In this document: positions 28,920 to 38,089 of the stretch, piece after piece
Position numbering within the stretch: position 1 is the stretch's first letter
Layout of the letters: each line of letters starts with the position of its first letter
From: Pseudomonadota bacterium
GTDB lineage: Bacteria; Desulfobacterota; Desulfobulbia; Desulfobulbales; JAHJIY01
Reading direction: 5' to 3'
Assembly: GCA_018823175.1 (NCBI GenBank)
Contig: JAHJIY010000013.1
Coordinates: 1-64,000 of the forward strand
DNA length: 64,000 nt
Program-made: the position numbers and the translations under genes
Notes under the pieces: model-generated
Database searches by the model: none
Told to the model about the DNA's origin: nothing
What the model saw: only the letters and a program-made list of their open reading frames with translations

Positions 28920-29723
28920 ATGTCTTACATACTTGATGCTCTGAAAAAATCAGACCAGGAAAGAAAGCAAGGAGAGATCCCCACCCTGCAGACCATCCAG
29001 AATCAGGGAGGGAAATCGACGCCCCGGAAAAAACTCTGGCCTTATCTGGTGGCCGCAGCCCTCCTGATCAACGCCGCCGTTCTGGCTTACTGGCTACGCC
29101 CTTCTTCGACCGAGGAGCAATCGACCGCGACCAGGATAATTGCCGGGAAACCAGCCATCCTTGAGACGACCGGTCCGGAAAAATCGCAAGAGTCCGGCCA
29201 GGCCGAGGTTGCCACGGCCCCGATCAAACAACCGACTTCGACCGAGCCGTCAGCGCCGGAGTTGGACACCATGGCCCCCCAACCCGCCTCCTTTCCGGAC
29301 AATGACGATAATCCATTAAACACCCCGGATGAAGAACAGGATCCGGTTGTCGTTCAATTTGAGGAAGACCAGCCTGCAATCCCTGAGAACGCAGAAGACG
29401 AACCATTATTTCAGGAGACACCCCAAGCGGATAGGTCGATGATCCCGGCCGTAACTTTTGAGCCGGAAGAACCTAAATTCGCAGCCAAAGGTAAGATCCC
29501 CGAGTTGGACGAACTGCCACCGGCAATCCGCCGACAACTATCAGACATGAACATCTCCGCCCACTTCTACGCCAACAATCCAGCTTCGCGGATGGTCAGC
29601 ATCAATGGCCGCATCCTGCGCCAGGGACAGTTAGTCGAAGAAGGACTCCTGGTTGAAGAAATAACCACCTCCGGCATCCTCTTCAACTTCCGCGATACCC
29701 GCTTCATTTTGAAGGTATTCTAA
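28920..29723 (+). CDS. gspB: GspB-like general secretion protein
   Basis: 267 residues. It begins MSYILDALKKSDQERKQG, the typical GspB/ExeB cytoplasmic start, then a single membrane helix (LVAAALLINAAVLAYWL, about 44-60). A long acidic, Pro-rich linker follows, and a C-terminal GspB domain (about 190-267) with ISAHFYANNPASRMVSINGRI and a terminal FILKVF. It works with GspA in secretin placement. The spacing and order (gspA then gspB) match the usual pair. Confidence 0.88.
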   Translation: MSYILDALKKSDQERKQGEIPTLQTIQNQGGKSTPRKKLWPYLVAAALLINAAVLAYWLRPSSTEEQSTATRIIAGKPAILETTGPEKSQESGQAEVATAPIKQPTSTEPSAPELDTMAPQPASFPDNDDNPLNTPDEEQDPVVVQFEEDQPAIPENAEDEPLFQETPQADRSMIPAVTFEPEEPKFAAKGKIPELDELPPAIRRQLSDMNISAHFYANNPASRMVSINGRILRQGQLVEEGLLVEEITTSGILFNFRDTRFILKVF

Positions 29724-30039
29724 GAAGCGGTCGGCTAAAGTTCCACCGTAAAATAAAATCTTTACCTTAGACCGGTATATTTTTGCATCTCCGGCTTACC
29801 GTGATCACCCTCGCTCTCCTGCCTCATAAAACAACCCTCAAATTAACATCCCTCGCCGAAGACCTGAAAACGAAAAATACGATATCCATCTCTCAGCTGC
29901 AAAAAAACTAATTGGAAATTATTTTTTCCTATTTGAAACTATTTATTTATTCCCCTACAATAGAAATATAACCCTAAATATGAGTAAGGAATTTGCTCCA
30001 ATCAACATATCAAAACTAGGGCCAACAGGGAGAATGAAA

Positions 30040-30414
30040 ATGAGCCAGATGATGCAGGACTTCAAAAACCGCCGGGAGCATAAAAGATTTCTCGTAAAGG
30101 ATGGAGTTTTTGCTCTCGACTCAACCAGGTTCGGCAGCATTCTGGACATCAGTCTCGGAGGGCTGTCTTTGAGCAGTCTTAGTCAGCATGGCTGGTCTTT
30201 GCATGTATATGACACCGGAATCATCCTTTCCGAAAACGATATTTACCTGCGAGACATCCCCTTCAGGATCACCTCAAAAACCGAGATGAAAAATGAAGAA
30301 TCCTTCAGCACCATAAAAATAATTCGCATTGGCCTTAAATTTGGTTCATTAGATAATCAGCAGTTGACCTCACTAAAAAACTTCATCATCAACAAAACCT
30401 CAGCCGAGGCCTAG
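30040..30414 (+). CDS. PilZ-domain protein
   Basis: About 124 residues from the ATG at 30040 (AGGGAG 6-8 nt upstream; in-frame ATGs at 29980 and 30034 are less well placed). It has both parts of the PilZ cyclic di-GMP motif: RREHKRF near residue 10 and DISLGGLS about 25 residues later. It is a single-domain protein with no membrane segment. It is related to the PilZ protein at 30997 (shared RREHKR, DISxGGL and closing KFG..), so they are probably an old duplication split by the repeat elements between them. Confidence 0.8.
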   Translation: MSQMMQDFKNRREHKRFLVKDGVFALDSTRFGSILDISLGGLSLSSLSQHGWSLHVYDTGIILSENDIYLRDIPFRITSKTEMKNEESFSTIKIIRIGLKFGSLDNQQLTSLKNFIINKTSAEA

Positions 30415-30470
30415 AAATAAAATATCAAAAGCAATATTCCTGAAACGAACCACTCATAAAATATCCTGGT

Positions 30471-30615
30471 TAGTGTCTATCCAGAAATGATAATTTTTGT
30501 TCGCGCTCAAAGCATGCGAAAAAAATAACCGCAGGCATATATTTGATATTCCGAGGATTATTTTTTTCGCATAACGCAAAGATCGGGCGAAAAGACCGTT
30601 TATGGACAGGTACTA
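30471..30615. mobile_element. MITE-like element, copy 1 (145 bp)
   Basis: Left end TAGTGTCTATCCAGAAATG (30471-30489); right end CGTTTATGGACAGGTACTA (30597-30615), an imperfect inverted repeat. The interior has a perfect 15-bp inverted pair, ATGCGAAAAAAATAA / TTATTTTTTTCGCAT, able to form a long stem. There is no coding capacity. Confidence 0.6.
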
Positions 30616-30617
30616 GT

Positions 30618-30762
30618 TAGTGTCTGTCCAGAAATGCGGATTTTTATTCGAGAACGAGGAGCTAGGATTTTGAAAAGCGCAGCGGACTGCTGTCCGTGAG
30701 CACTTTCAAAGAACGAAGCGACGACGTAATCGGAGAAAAAGACCATTTATGGACAGGCACTA
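30618..30762. mobile_element. MITE-like element, copy 2 (145 bp)
   Basis: Left end TAGTGTCTGTCCAGAAATG (30618-30636); right end CATTTATGGACAGGCACTA (30744-30762). The ends are inverted repeats matching at 17 of 19 positions. It has the same length as copy 1 and the same termini but a different central palindrome (CGGAC-tgct-GTCCG). The dinucleotide GT separates the copies and also flanks each outer end. Confidence 0.6.
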
Positions 30763-30996
30763 GTTAATTGACAGCAGCTCCCAATCTGTGTTGTAATATT
30801 TCAAATAATGTTTGCCGGGAGAGATTATCGGTGGCCCCTTTTTCTTACCACCTATAAATCTGATCCTTATCTGACGGGTAAAATTATCATAGCCACCGGG
30901 CACCGCTCAATACCGTTGAGAAGTTCATCGCCCTGGCCGGCAAACGCAAAGTTTCCGGATCGGACTTTCGCCCACCGAGTTTAAACAGGAGAGGTA

Positions 30997-31377
30997 ATGG
31001 TCAAAAAAAAGAAGAAAAAGCCGCTTGAACGCAGAGAACATAAGCGTTACTCGGCCAACGCCGCCACCTGCGCCTTAAAATCAAAAACCGGCCAGATTAT
31101 TGACATCAGCATGGGTGGCCTGGCCTTCAGCTATATCGACCGGGGCGACTGGTCAAACGAATCCCTGGAACTCGGCATGTTGTTCGGCGAAGGAGATCTC
31201 TGCATCGATGAGCTCCCCTTAAAAATTATCTCCGATTGCGCCATCGGCAACGGCATTTCAATGATCAGAAGATGCGGCGTCAAATTCGGCGAACTAACCC
31301 CCAAACAGATCGCCCAACTCGAATACTTCATCTGGGCCAACACGGCGGAAAGAAACGAAAAAGACTTCCTGGCCTGA
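30997..31377 (+). CDS. PilZ-domain protein
   Basis: 126 residues. A Lys-rich start (MVKKKKKKPLE) precedes RREHKRY and, about 25 residues on, DISMGGLAF, the two halves of the PilZ cyclic di-GMP site. There is no other domain. The ribosome site GAGAGG sits 4 nt from the ATG. It lies 24 bp upstream of the exporter permease gene and is probably co-transcribed with it. Confidence 0.8.
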   Translation: MVKKKKKKPLERREHKRYSANAATCALKSKTGQIIDISMGGLAFSYIDRGDWSNESLELGMLFGEGDLCIDELPLKIISDCAIGNGISMIRRCGVKFGELTPKQIAQLEYFIWANTAERNEKDFLA

Positions 31378-31401
31378 ACCCTGCCGGTTACCACTCAAAC
31401 C

Positions 31402-33057
31402 ATGAACACTCTGCTAAAACCATTCTTCTGGTCGGCCAAACACCGTTTTTTCCCGGCCGGAAACATTCCTTTAAAGACTGCCGGCATAGCGCTATTCAGC
31501 AGCACCGTCTGTCTGGTCCTTTATTTTGTCTCACTAAAAGCACTTAACTACTTTCACAGCCAGAACGAACTGGGCATTATCCTGGCCCTTAAAATATTCC
31601 AGATGGCCTGGATCGTCATGTTTGCCATGCTGATTTTCTCGTGCATGGTCTCCGCCGTCTCAACCATCTTCCTCTCACAGGACAATGAGATCATATGTGC
31701 GGCGCCGATCCAGCCCTTTAAAATATTCCAGATGCGTTACATCACCACCTCAATTTATACTTCCTGGATGATGGTCATCTTCTCAATCCCGATCTTTGCC
31801 GCCTATGGCCAGGTTTTCAAGGCGGGATTACCCTATTGGCCATTGATGCTGCTGGCAATCATCGCGACCGCCGCCACCGCCACCGCCTTTGCCACCACCG
31901 CCACCATCGTGCTGGTCAATCTTTTTCCGGCCCGACGAACCAAAGATATTCTGCTTTATCTCTCTTTATGTTTCGGAATCTTTATTTATGTGATGTTTCG
32001 CCTGATGCGCCCGGAAGACCTGGTAAACCCCGACAAATACGGCCATTTTGTCGACTACCTCTCCAGCATTTCCACCCCGGCCGCGCCATATCTGCCCGCC
32101 GCCTGGACTTCCAATTTCCTGTCCCTCTACCTGCTTGAGCGACAAATTGACTGGCTGCTTCTGGCCCTGATTCTGATTACTCCCTTTGCCTTATTTTTTA
32201 TTGGGGAATGGGTCATGCAGCGCTGGTTCTTCGCCGGATATTCCAAATCACAGGAATCTTTTGGCGGTTTTCACCGTTTCGGATCGTTAAGTCGATACCG
32301 ACCCAAGGCCTGGCAGTGGATCTTTGCCAAGGAACTGAAAACATTCTTGCGCGATTCCGCCGAGTGGTCGCAGATTTTCATGATCGGCGCCCTGATCATC
32401 GTCTATCTCTACAACTTTAAAATTTTACCGGTTGAGAGATCTCTTTTTGAAAAGGAATACATCACCAACCTCATCTCATTTCTCAACATCGGCCTGACCG
32501 GTTTCATGGTAGCTTCACTTTCAGCCCGTTTCGCCTACCCGGCGATCGGGACCGAAGGCAACGCCTTCTTTATCATCCGTTCATCCCCCCTGCCTCTTTA
32601 TAAATTTCTTATGCACAAATACCTGTTTTATGTAATTCCCTTCACCATCCTCGCCATCATTCTGGTTGCCGCCTCCGACCATCTGCTCCAGATTAACGGG
32701 CCGATGTGGTGGTTTTCGGTGGGCAGCATTATTCTGATCACCTGGACGGTAGTCGCCCTGGCCATCGGCTTCGGCGCAATTTACGCCGATTTCAAGGCGG
32801 AAAACCGGGCCGCCGCCCTGGGTGGAATAGGAGCGATAATCTTCCTGTTTTCTGCCATATCCTATGAGATGATCGTCATCCTCTCCGGGGTCTACCCGGC
32901 CTACCGGATCGTGGGTAAATGGCTGCGAAAGATGCCGATCACCATGATCGACTGGTCGATTCTAGCCGCCTGGGGTTTACTGGCAACTGCCCTGGGGTTT
33001 TATCTTTCCCTATTTTTTTTCCGGAAAGGAATCAAAAAACTCCAAAATTATTCATAA
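31402..33057 (+). CDS. Putative ABC exporter permease
   Basis: 551 residues with about 12 predicted membrane helices in two blocks, separated by a soluble stretch (WVMQRWFFAGYSKSQESFGGFHRFGSLSRYRPKAWQWIFAKELKTFLRDSAEW). The E-L-K-x-F-L-R-D motif and the layout resemble large ABC-2-type putative exporter permeases. No ATPase subunit is next to it, which is unusual. The neighbours are a PilZ protein upstream and yifB downstream. The substrate is unknown. Confidence 0.65.
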   Translation: MNTLLKPFFWSAKHRFFPAGNIPLKTAGIALFSSTVCLVLYFVSLKALNYFHSQNELGIILALKIFQMAWIVMFAMLIFSCMVSAVSTIFLSQDNEIICAAPIQPFKIFQMRYITTSIYTSWMMVIFSIPIFAAYGQVFKAGLPYWPLMLLAIIATAATATAFATTATIVLVNLFPARRTKDILLYLSLCFGIFIYVMFRLMRPEDLVNPDKYGHFVDYLSSISTPAAPYLPAAWTSNFLSLYLLERQIDWLLLALILITPFALFFIGEWVMQRWFFAGYSKSQESFGGFHRFGSLSRYRPKAWQWIFAKELKTFLRDSAEWSQIFMIGALIIVYLYNFKILPVERSLFEKEYITNLISFLNIGLTGFMVASLSARFAYPAIGTEGNAFFIIRSSPLPLYKFLMHKYLFYVIPFTILAIILVAASDHLLQINGPMWWFSVGSIILITWTVVALAIGFGAIYADFKAENRAAALGGIGAIIFLFSAISYEMIVILSGVYPAYRIVGKWLRKMPITMIDWSILAAWGLLATALGFYLSLFFFRKGIKKLQNYS

Positions 33058-33140
33058 GCCTGCTATCATGGCTGAACCTGACCGCTCCGGGCAGGAAAAT
33101 CGCCCCACTGACCACCGCACCATAAAATAAAGGAGTAAAA

Positions 33141-34676
33141 ATGCTGGCCAAGATCAACAGCGGATCGGTATCTGGAGTTGATGGAATTCCGGTAGAGGTG
33201 GAAGTTGATATCGCCTTTGGCCTACCCTCCTTTTCTACCGTTGGTCTGCCCGAGGGCGCCGTCCGGGAAAGCAAGGACAGGGTCAAGGCGGCGATCAAAA
33301 ACACCGGCTACGATTTCCCTAACCGCAGAATTACCGTCAACCTGGCGCCGGCCAACCTGAAAAAAGTCGGGGCCGGATACGATCTGCCGATTGCCATTGG
33401 CATCCTGGCCGCCGCCGAGACTTTCAGCAGCAAGACTTTAAATAACTACGCCGTGATCGGTGAGCTATCTCTGGATGGGGCGGTCCGCCCGGTAACCGGC
33501 ATTCTGCCCATGGTTATTGCGGCCCGTGATCTCGGATTAAAAGGAATAATTGTCCCCGCCGCCAACACCACTGAAGCTGCGGTGGTGGCCGGCATTGACG
33601 TAATCGGAGTCGACACCCTGCATCAGGCGGTCGAATTCTTAGCTGGAATCAATGACTTGCAACCAACCAGGGTTGACCTGAAAAAAATATTCAAGGATAA
33701 TTCCAGTCATGATCTCGACTTTTCAGAGGTCAGAGGACAGGAAAACGTCAAACGAGCGCTGGAAATAGCCGCCGCCGGCAATCATAATGTCCTGATGCAA
33801 GGCCCCCCCGGCTCGGGCAAAACCATGCTGGCCCGCCGCATGCCGACCATCATCCCGGACTTGTCTTTTGATGAGGCCCTGGAAACCACCAAGATATACA
33901 GTGTCGCGGGCATGATGACCGATAACAAAGGTCTGGTCACCAGCAGACCTTTTCGCGCCCCGCATCACACCATCTCCGATGCCGGCCTGATCGGCGGTGG
34001 CCAATTCCCCCGGCCGGGTGAAGTATCACTGGCCCACAACGGAGTACTCTTCCTGGATGAATTTCCTGAGTTCAAGAAAAATGTCCTGGAGGTATTGCGC
34101 CAACCGCTAGAAGACTCCACCGTTACCATCTCCAGGGCCGCCCACTCCCTTAATTTTCCGGCCCGATTCATGCTGATCGCCGCCTTGAATCCCTGCCCCT
34201 GTGGTTATCACGGTGATTCACGCAACCAATGTTCCTGCACCGCCGTACAGATTCATCGCTACATGAGCCGTTTATCCGGACCACTGCTCGACCGGATTGA
34301 TATTCACCTGGAAGTGCCGGCCGTTCCCTTCAAGGATATCGCCAACACCCACGAGGGTGAATCATCCAGCGCGATCAGAGCCAGGGTTACAGCGGCCAGG
34401 AATATCCAGCAAAAAAGATTTAGTCGCCATAAAAAAATATACTGCAACAGCCAGATGACTCCGCGAGATCTCAAAAAACACTGCCTCCTGGACCAGGCCG
34501 GCAACTCTATTCTAGAAAAAGCGGTTTCCCGCCTGCACCTTTCGGCCCGGGCCTACCATCGGATCATTAAAATAAGCCGCACTATCGCCGACCTGGCCAA
34601 ATGTGATACAATACAAGTAGAGCATATAGCAGAAGCCGTGCAATACCAACGGCTCAACAAAAAAAATCAGCCGTAA
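33141..34676 (+). CDS. YifB/ComM-family Mg-chelatase-like AAA ATPase
   Basis: 511 residues, usual length. The N-terminal ChlI-like domain starts MLAKINSGSVSGVDGIPVEVEVD, with FSTVGLPEGAVRESKDRV. The AAA core has GPPGSGKTM (Walker A), FLDEFPEF (Walker B) and NPCPCGYHGD with Cys residues. The C-terminal Mg_chelatase_C part has ARAYHRIIKISRTIADL. In Vibrio and Haemophilus, ComM is a branch-migration helicase in natural transformation; here the role is inferred. Ribosome site AAGGAG, 6 nt spacing. Confidence 0.92.
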   Translation: MLAKINSGSVSGVDGIPVEVEVDIAFGLPSFSTVGLPEGAVRESKDRVKAAIKNTGYDFPNRRITVNLAPANLKKVGAGYDLPIAIGILAAAETFSSKTLNNYAVIGELSLDGAVRPVTGILPMVIAARDLGLKGIIVPAANTTEAAVVAGIDVIGVDTLHQAVEFLAGINDLQPTRVDLKKIFKDNSSHDLDFSEVRGQENVKRALEIAAAGNHNVLMQGPPGSGKTMLARRMPTIIPDLSFDEALETTKIYSVAGMMTDNKGLVTSRPFRAPHHTISDAGLIGGGQFPRPGEVSLAHNGVLFLDEFPEFKKNVLEVLRQPLEDSTVTISRAAHSLNFPARFMLIAALNPCPCGYHGDSRNQCSCTAVQIHRYMSRLSGPLLDRIDIHLEVPAVPFKDIANTHEGESSSAIRARVTAARNIQQKRFSRHKKIYCNSQMTPRDLKKHCLLDQAGNSILEKAVSRLHLSARAYHRIIKISRTIADLAKCDTIQVEHIAEAVQYQRLNKKNQP

Positions 34677-34701
34677 AAAAATTACCGCTTAAACAAATTA
34701 T

Positions 34702-36525
34702 ATGGTAAACGACCCACCCCAAATACCGCCGGAGGTTCACCAGCAAAATCCTGGCCTTAAATCTACTGAAGCAGATATTACGCCCGAACCAGTCGAAACG
34801 AGAATCATAAATCCTGAAGCAGAAGAAGCAATCAATCGACTGTCGACCGCCATTTATGCCACTCTCCAAAAAAGCCAGGACAGCATCAAATGCTCCCTGC
34901 GGTTACCCGACTCAAATAAGGTCCCCCCCAAACTATTAGCCACGTCACTGGAAAAAATACTGCACGACAACTTCGGTATCCTGATCCCGAGAACAACCAA
35001 ATCAAGGATAAAACTTCGCGCCAGCGATCAATTCTCCGCTCCCTCACAACCAGGATTACCTGCCAGAACCGTTCAAATCTCATTCGAAGAACCGGCAAGA
35101 CTGAAAATAAATGGCTGCCTCCCGAAAAAAGGAGAAGACAGCTATGCCGACCTGGCTTTCGACTGGGAAAAACGATCAGGGACCATTGATTTAACCGGCA
35201 GCATCGACTGGAAAAAGATCAACAGTATCCCAAACATCCTCAGCGGCGAACTCCTGGCCACAATTCATGATCGAACCGAAGGATTCCCCGGAGTCGATTT
35301 TCTCGGCAGACCGATAAAACAAGCACCCGGACGCCGCCATCCACTAAAATTTTCACCCGGGCAAATTTCCCGAAAAGACGACCCAAACAATGAAACAATC
35401 TGCCGACTATATGCCAACTTTTCCGGAGCGGTCAATTTCAGGTTTAGAAACCCGCAAGACCCCAAAACCCTTGAACGCATTAATATAACCGAAACACTCT
35501 CGGTAAAAAGCGACGTCAACTACGATTTCGGAAACCTGGAGAGTGCGGCAAACCTGGAAATTGATGGTAGTCTCAGGGGAAATTTTTCAATTCAGTCCGA
35601 TGGATACATAAAAGTAAAGGGCTCGGCCGAAGGTAGAATGATCACGGCCCGCAAGGTGATTGCCCGTCTGATTACCAATGGCTGCGTGGTCAACGCCCGA
35701 GAGGAAATCGAGTGTGACAACATCAATAACGCCACTGCCACTGCAGAAACCATAAACATCAAGCAAACCGCCAGCGGCGCCACTTTAAAAGCAAGACAGA
35801 AGATATATTTCAACGACAAATCATCTTTTCTCGGAATCAAATTTTACGCCCGAACCGTAATTTTGCAGGGCACCAGATTTGCGGGAATAAATGAGATTTT
35901 TTTAGGAGAAGAACTATTTCAGACAGCGGCGAAATTACTGGATAAAAGCGGCGAACTTGCCAAAATCACCGAAGATCTGGAAACTTCGGCCGGAGACATG
36001 GCCCGAAACATTATTACTTTGCTATTGCAGGTCGAAGAACTTACAAAGTCAGAACAGGCAGGCTCCGTAATCAAAGAGCTGATCAACTCCCTGAAACGTG
36101 ATCTCCTCGAGACAATCCAATTCCTGGATATGATCAGCGCAGCAATTTCAGATGCATCCTACGAACTTGAGACGGTTCTGGGTGAACGCAATTACAACGA
36201 GTCAATCCAGCGGAAAGTCGACCAGATGATCACCCAGATTAAACGTTACAATGCACTTCAGGTTGAATTCACCCAGGCAAACTCCAAATTATTACAAAAC
36301 CAGAGCGAACGGCAGGAAATAAAAGAGGCGATCGTTAATCATCTGGCCCTCGAAATGAATAATTGCCAGATGATAAATCCCAGCGCCGAATTAAAAATTA
36401 AATGCGGCAGCTCCTACATGATTGTAGATCACAACAATTTCTCATCGACAAGAATCAACATCAGATATCATCTCCCCGAAGACAGTGAAATATTTGATGA
36501 AGGGATTCTGGAAATTTCACCATGA
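34702..36525 (+). CDS. FapA/DUF342-family protein
   Basis: 607 residues. The central region (about 255-400) is a beta-helix of the DUF342 type: SVKSDVNYDFGNLES, LEIDGSLRGNFSIQSDGYIKVKGSAEGRMITARKVI. A C-terminal helical part (about 410-540) is probably coiled-coil. No signal peptide or membrane helix. Polymeric FapA-like proteins are of uncertain function, linked to polar or cytoskeletal roles and signalling. It lies 25 bp after the ComM-like gene with no strong ribosome site. Confidence 0.8.
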   Translation: MVNDPPQIPPEVHQQNPGLKSTEADITPEPVETRIINPEAEEAINRLSTAIYATLQKSQDSIKCSLRLPDSNKVPPKLLATSLEKILHDNFGILIPRTTKSRIKLRASDQFSAPSQPGLPARTVQISFEEPARLKINGCLPKKGEDSYADLAFDWEKRSGTIDLTGSIDWKKINSIPNILSGELLATIHDRTEGFPGVDFLGRPIKQAPGRRHPLKFSPGQISRKDDPNNETICRLYANFSGAVNFRFRNPQDPKTLERINITETLSVKSDVNYDFGNLESAANLEIDGSLRGNFSIQSDGYIKVKGSAEGRMITARKVIARLITNGCVVNAREEIECDNINNATATAETINIKQTASGATLKARQKIYFNDKSSFLGIKFYARTVILQGTRFAGINEIFLGEELFQTAAKLLDKSGELAKITEDLETSAGDMARNIITLLLQVEELTKSEQAGSVIKELINSLKRDLLETIQFLDMISAAISDASYELETVLGERNYNESIQRKVDQMITQIKRYNALQVEFTQANSKLLQNQSERQEIKEAIVNHLALEMNNCQMINPSAELKIKCGSSYMIVDHNNFSSTRINIRYHLPEDSEIFDEGILEISP

Positions 36526-36535
36526 ATAATGTTGG

Positions 36536-36880
36536 TCAGCGGATATCGGCCTCAAGATCCATAATGCAATCAAAAAGATCCATCAAGGGGACAATATTAT
36601 CCCCTTCCTCCTGATACACCTGCTGGTAGAAAAAACATTTTTTACACCTGGCAATCTTGTTGACAAAATCATCATGGGTTTGCTGGTCACAAAGGGTGCC
36701 GGCAACGACCCAGCAGGAACGCCCGGCGTTCACCCCATTATTTTTACCGTCGAGCCGTTTCTCAAGAGCAGCAGGGCAGATGCCGCGCTGATCAATATTA
36801 TCACCACCCGGATGCCTGCCACACCCCTTAACTTCCCAACAATTCTTTTTATCGATCATCGACTCACGAAAACTATTCAT
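36536..36880 (-). CDS. Two-CW domain protein
   Basis: 114 residues, Cys-rich. The pattern CWEVKGCG...CPAA...CWVVAGTLC...CKKC fits the small 'two-CW' module (two Cys-Trp pairs with further Cys), probably a metal- or cluster-binding site. The start at 36880 overlaps the end of the PsiE-like gene by 8 bp (ATGAATAG); the ATG at 36859 is an alternative just before the CW motif. The same module is fused to a helix-turn-helix in the gene at 37615. The function is unknown. Confidence 0.75.
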   Translation of the reverse strand: MNSFRESMIDKKNCWEVKGCGRHPGGDNIDQRGICPAALEKRLDGKNNGVNAGRSCWVVAGTLCDQQTHDDFVNKIARCKKCFFYQQVYQEEGDNIVPLMDLFDCIMDLEADIR

Positions 36881-37346
36881 CCGCCGACTTGTCTCGCGCC
36901 GAAAGTACTCTTAACGACAATGCCAGGGCCAGAATAATACCGACATTTGCTCCCATCTCGGCCAATACCGGCCAGGTCGAAGACCAATCCATCACATGCC
37001 CACCGATCTGGGCCAACATTGAATGCTCAGCCTCAATTAAAAGAATCCGTCGAATACATGAAATGATCCCGATATATAAAAAAGGGTTGAGGGTAAACGC
37101 CTCCCTTTTTAAAAACCTGACAATCGGCCACATAAGCTCCATCACAATCAAGACAAGCAAAACATCATTAAGCACATGGAGAAGTGTTTTAATATCCGGA
37201 TGAACAAGATTGGGCAGGGTCTGCACCAGGATTAAGGCCGCACAGACAAGCAAGGTAACCGCGACGATAAAGTGCATAAGATCATCGGCGACAATCAGTA
37301 ACTGCCGAAGAAATTTCACGTTAAGCAGATATGGTTTCTTTTCCAC
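36873..37346 (-). CDS. PsiE-like membrane protein
   Basis: 157 residues with four hydrophobic helices (about 26-46, 60-80, 90-108, 128-148). LLHVLNDVLLVLIVMELMWPIVRFLKREAFTLNPFLYIGIISCIRRILL matches the phosphate-starvation-inducible PsiE family. It is in an operon with the overlapping two-CW gene and divergent from the XRE/two-CW regulator gene, which suggests a shared control region in the 268-bp gap. Confidence 0.75.
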   Translation of the reverse strand: MEKKPYLLNVKFLRQLLIVADDLMHFIVAVTLLVCAALILVQTLPNLVHPDIKTLLHVLNDVLLVLIVMELMWPIVRFLKREAFTLNPFLYIGIISCIRRILLIEAEHSMLAQIGGHVMDWSSTWPVLAEMGANVGIILALALSLRVLSARDKSADE

Positions 37347-37549
37347 AATTATCCTCGTTCAAGACAGTCGTTATTTCTTAGTATTTTTGCGAAGTAAACA
37401 CCGTAAAAAGAATATTGTATATATTTTCGTTTTTCAGCCGAACCGCAAGCCTTGAAAGGCTAAACTCACATTTCATTTAAGTATATAAATTTAGAGCAGA
37501 GAACGACCAGAAAAAAAATATTATTATCTTCGATTTTTCTTTTCCCTTA

Positions 37550-37564
37550 TACCACAACGTGGTA
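37550..37564. promoter_or_regulatory. Palindromic operator candidate
   Basis: TACCAC-AAC-GTGGTA is a perfect 6-bp inverted repeat with a 3-bp spacer. It lies 50 bp before the XRE-type regulator and in the divergent gap with psiE-like/two-CW genes. It is a likely binding site for that regulator or a partner. Confidence 0.45.
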
Positions 37565-37614
37565 CAATTATTTTAAATGAACAGCAAATTCAAGAAATCA
37601 GACCGAGGTTAATC

Positions 37615-37989
37615 GTGGACAGTAAAGAATTTTTGACCGCCCGCAAAAATATTGGCAAGACCCAGCGACAATTATCTGAACTTCTCGGAATATCGATCAA
37701 AGCAGTCCACAGTTATGAACAAGGGTGGCGGAAAGTGCCTTCGCATGTTGAACGCCAGATTTTCTTTCTCTTATCCAGGACCCGAGACAACGCGGAAAAA
37801 CTCAATGATTGCTGGAAGATAAAAAAATGTCCGCCCCAACGCCGAAAACATTGTCCGGCTTGGGAGTTTCAGGCCGGCAAGCTGTGCTGGTTTATCAACG
37901 GCACCATCTGTGAATGCCAAATCCAAAAAAACTGGGCCGCGAAAATGAAAATCTGCCGCTCCTGCGAGGTACTCTCCTACCTGCTCTGA
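37615..37989 (+). CDS. XRE-type helix-turn-helix protein with C-terminal two-CW module
   Basis: 124 residues. The N-terminal helix-turn-helix (about 5-50) has RKNIGKTQRQLSELLGISIKAVHSYEQGWRKVP. The C-terminal half has CWKIKKC...HCPAW...CWFINGTICECQ...CRSC, the same Cys/Trp pattern as the neighbouring protein at 36536. Start is GTG at 37615 with GAGG upstream. This looks like a transcription factor with a metal, cluster or redox sensor. The perfect palindrome at 37550 is its best candidate site. Confidence 0.75.
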   Translation: MDSKEFLTARKNIGKTQRQLSELLGISIKAVHSYEQGWRKVPSHVERQIFFLLSRTRDNAEKLNDCWKIKKCPPQRRKHCPAWEFQAGKLCWFINGTICECQIQKNWAAKMKICRSCEVLSYLL

Positions 37990-38089
37990 TTTCCCCGGAA
38001 TATTTTTTATTTATAGCATGCATTTTTCCTTACGAATAGCATAATATAGATTGTTATCTTCTTCCCTCTTTCCCAACACGAGGCCAGCC

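Larger units (their letters stand above)
30415..30996. other. Non-coding region with two MITE-like elements
   Basis: 582 bp without a credible gene. It holds two adjacent 145-bp elements (30471-30615 and 30618-30762) and then about 230 bp in which I see only short broken reading frames before the ribosome site of the next PilZ gene. Confidence 0.6.

Noticed and set aside
30763-30996. Coding-like stretch TVEKFIALAGKRKVSGSDFRPP upstream of the second PilZ gene
   Set aside because: Short, no start codon, no recognised family; could be a remnant but cannot be supported.
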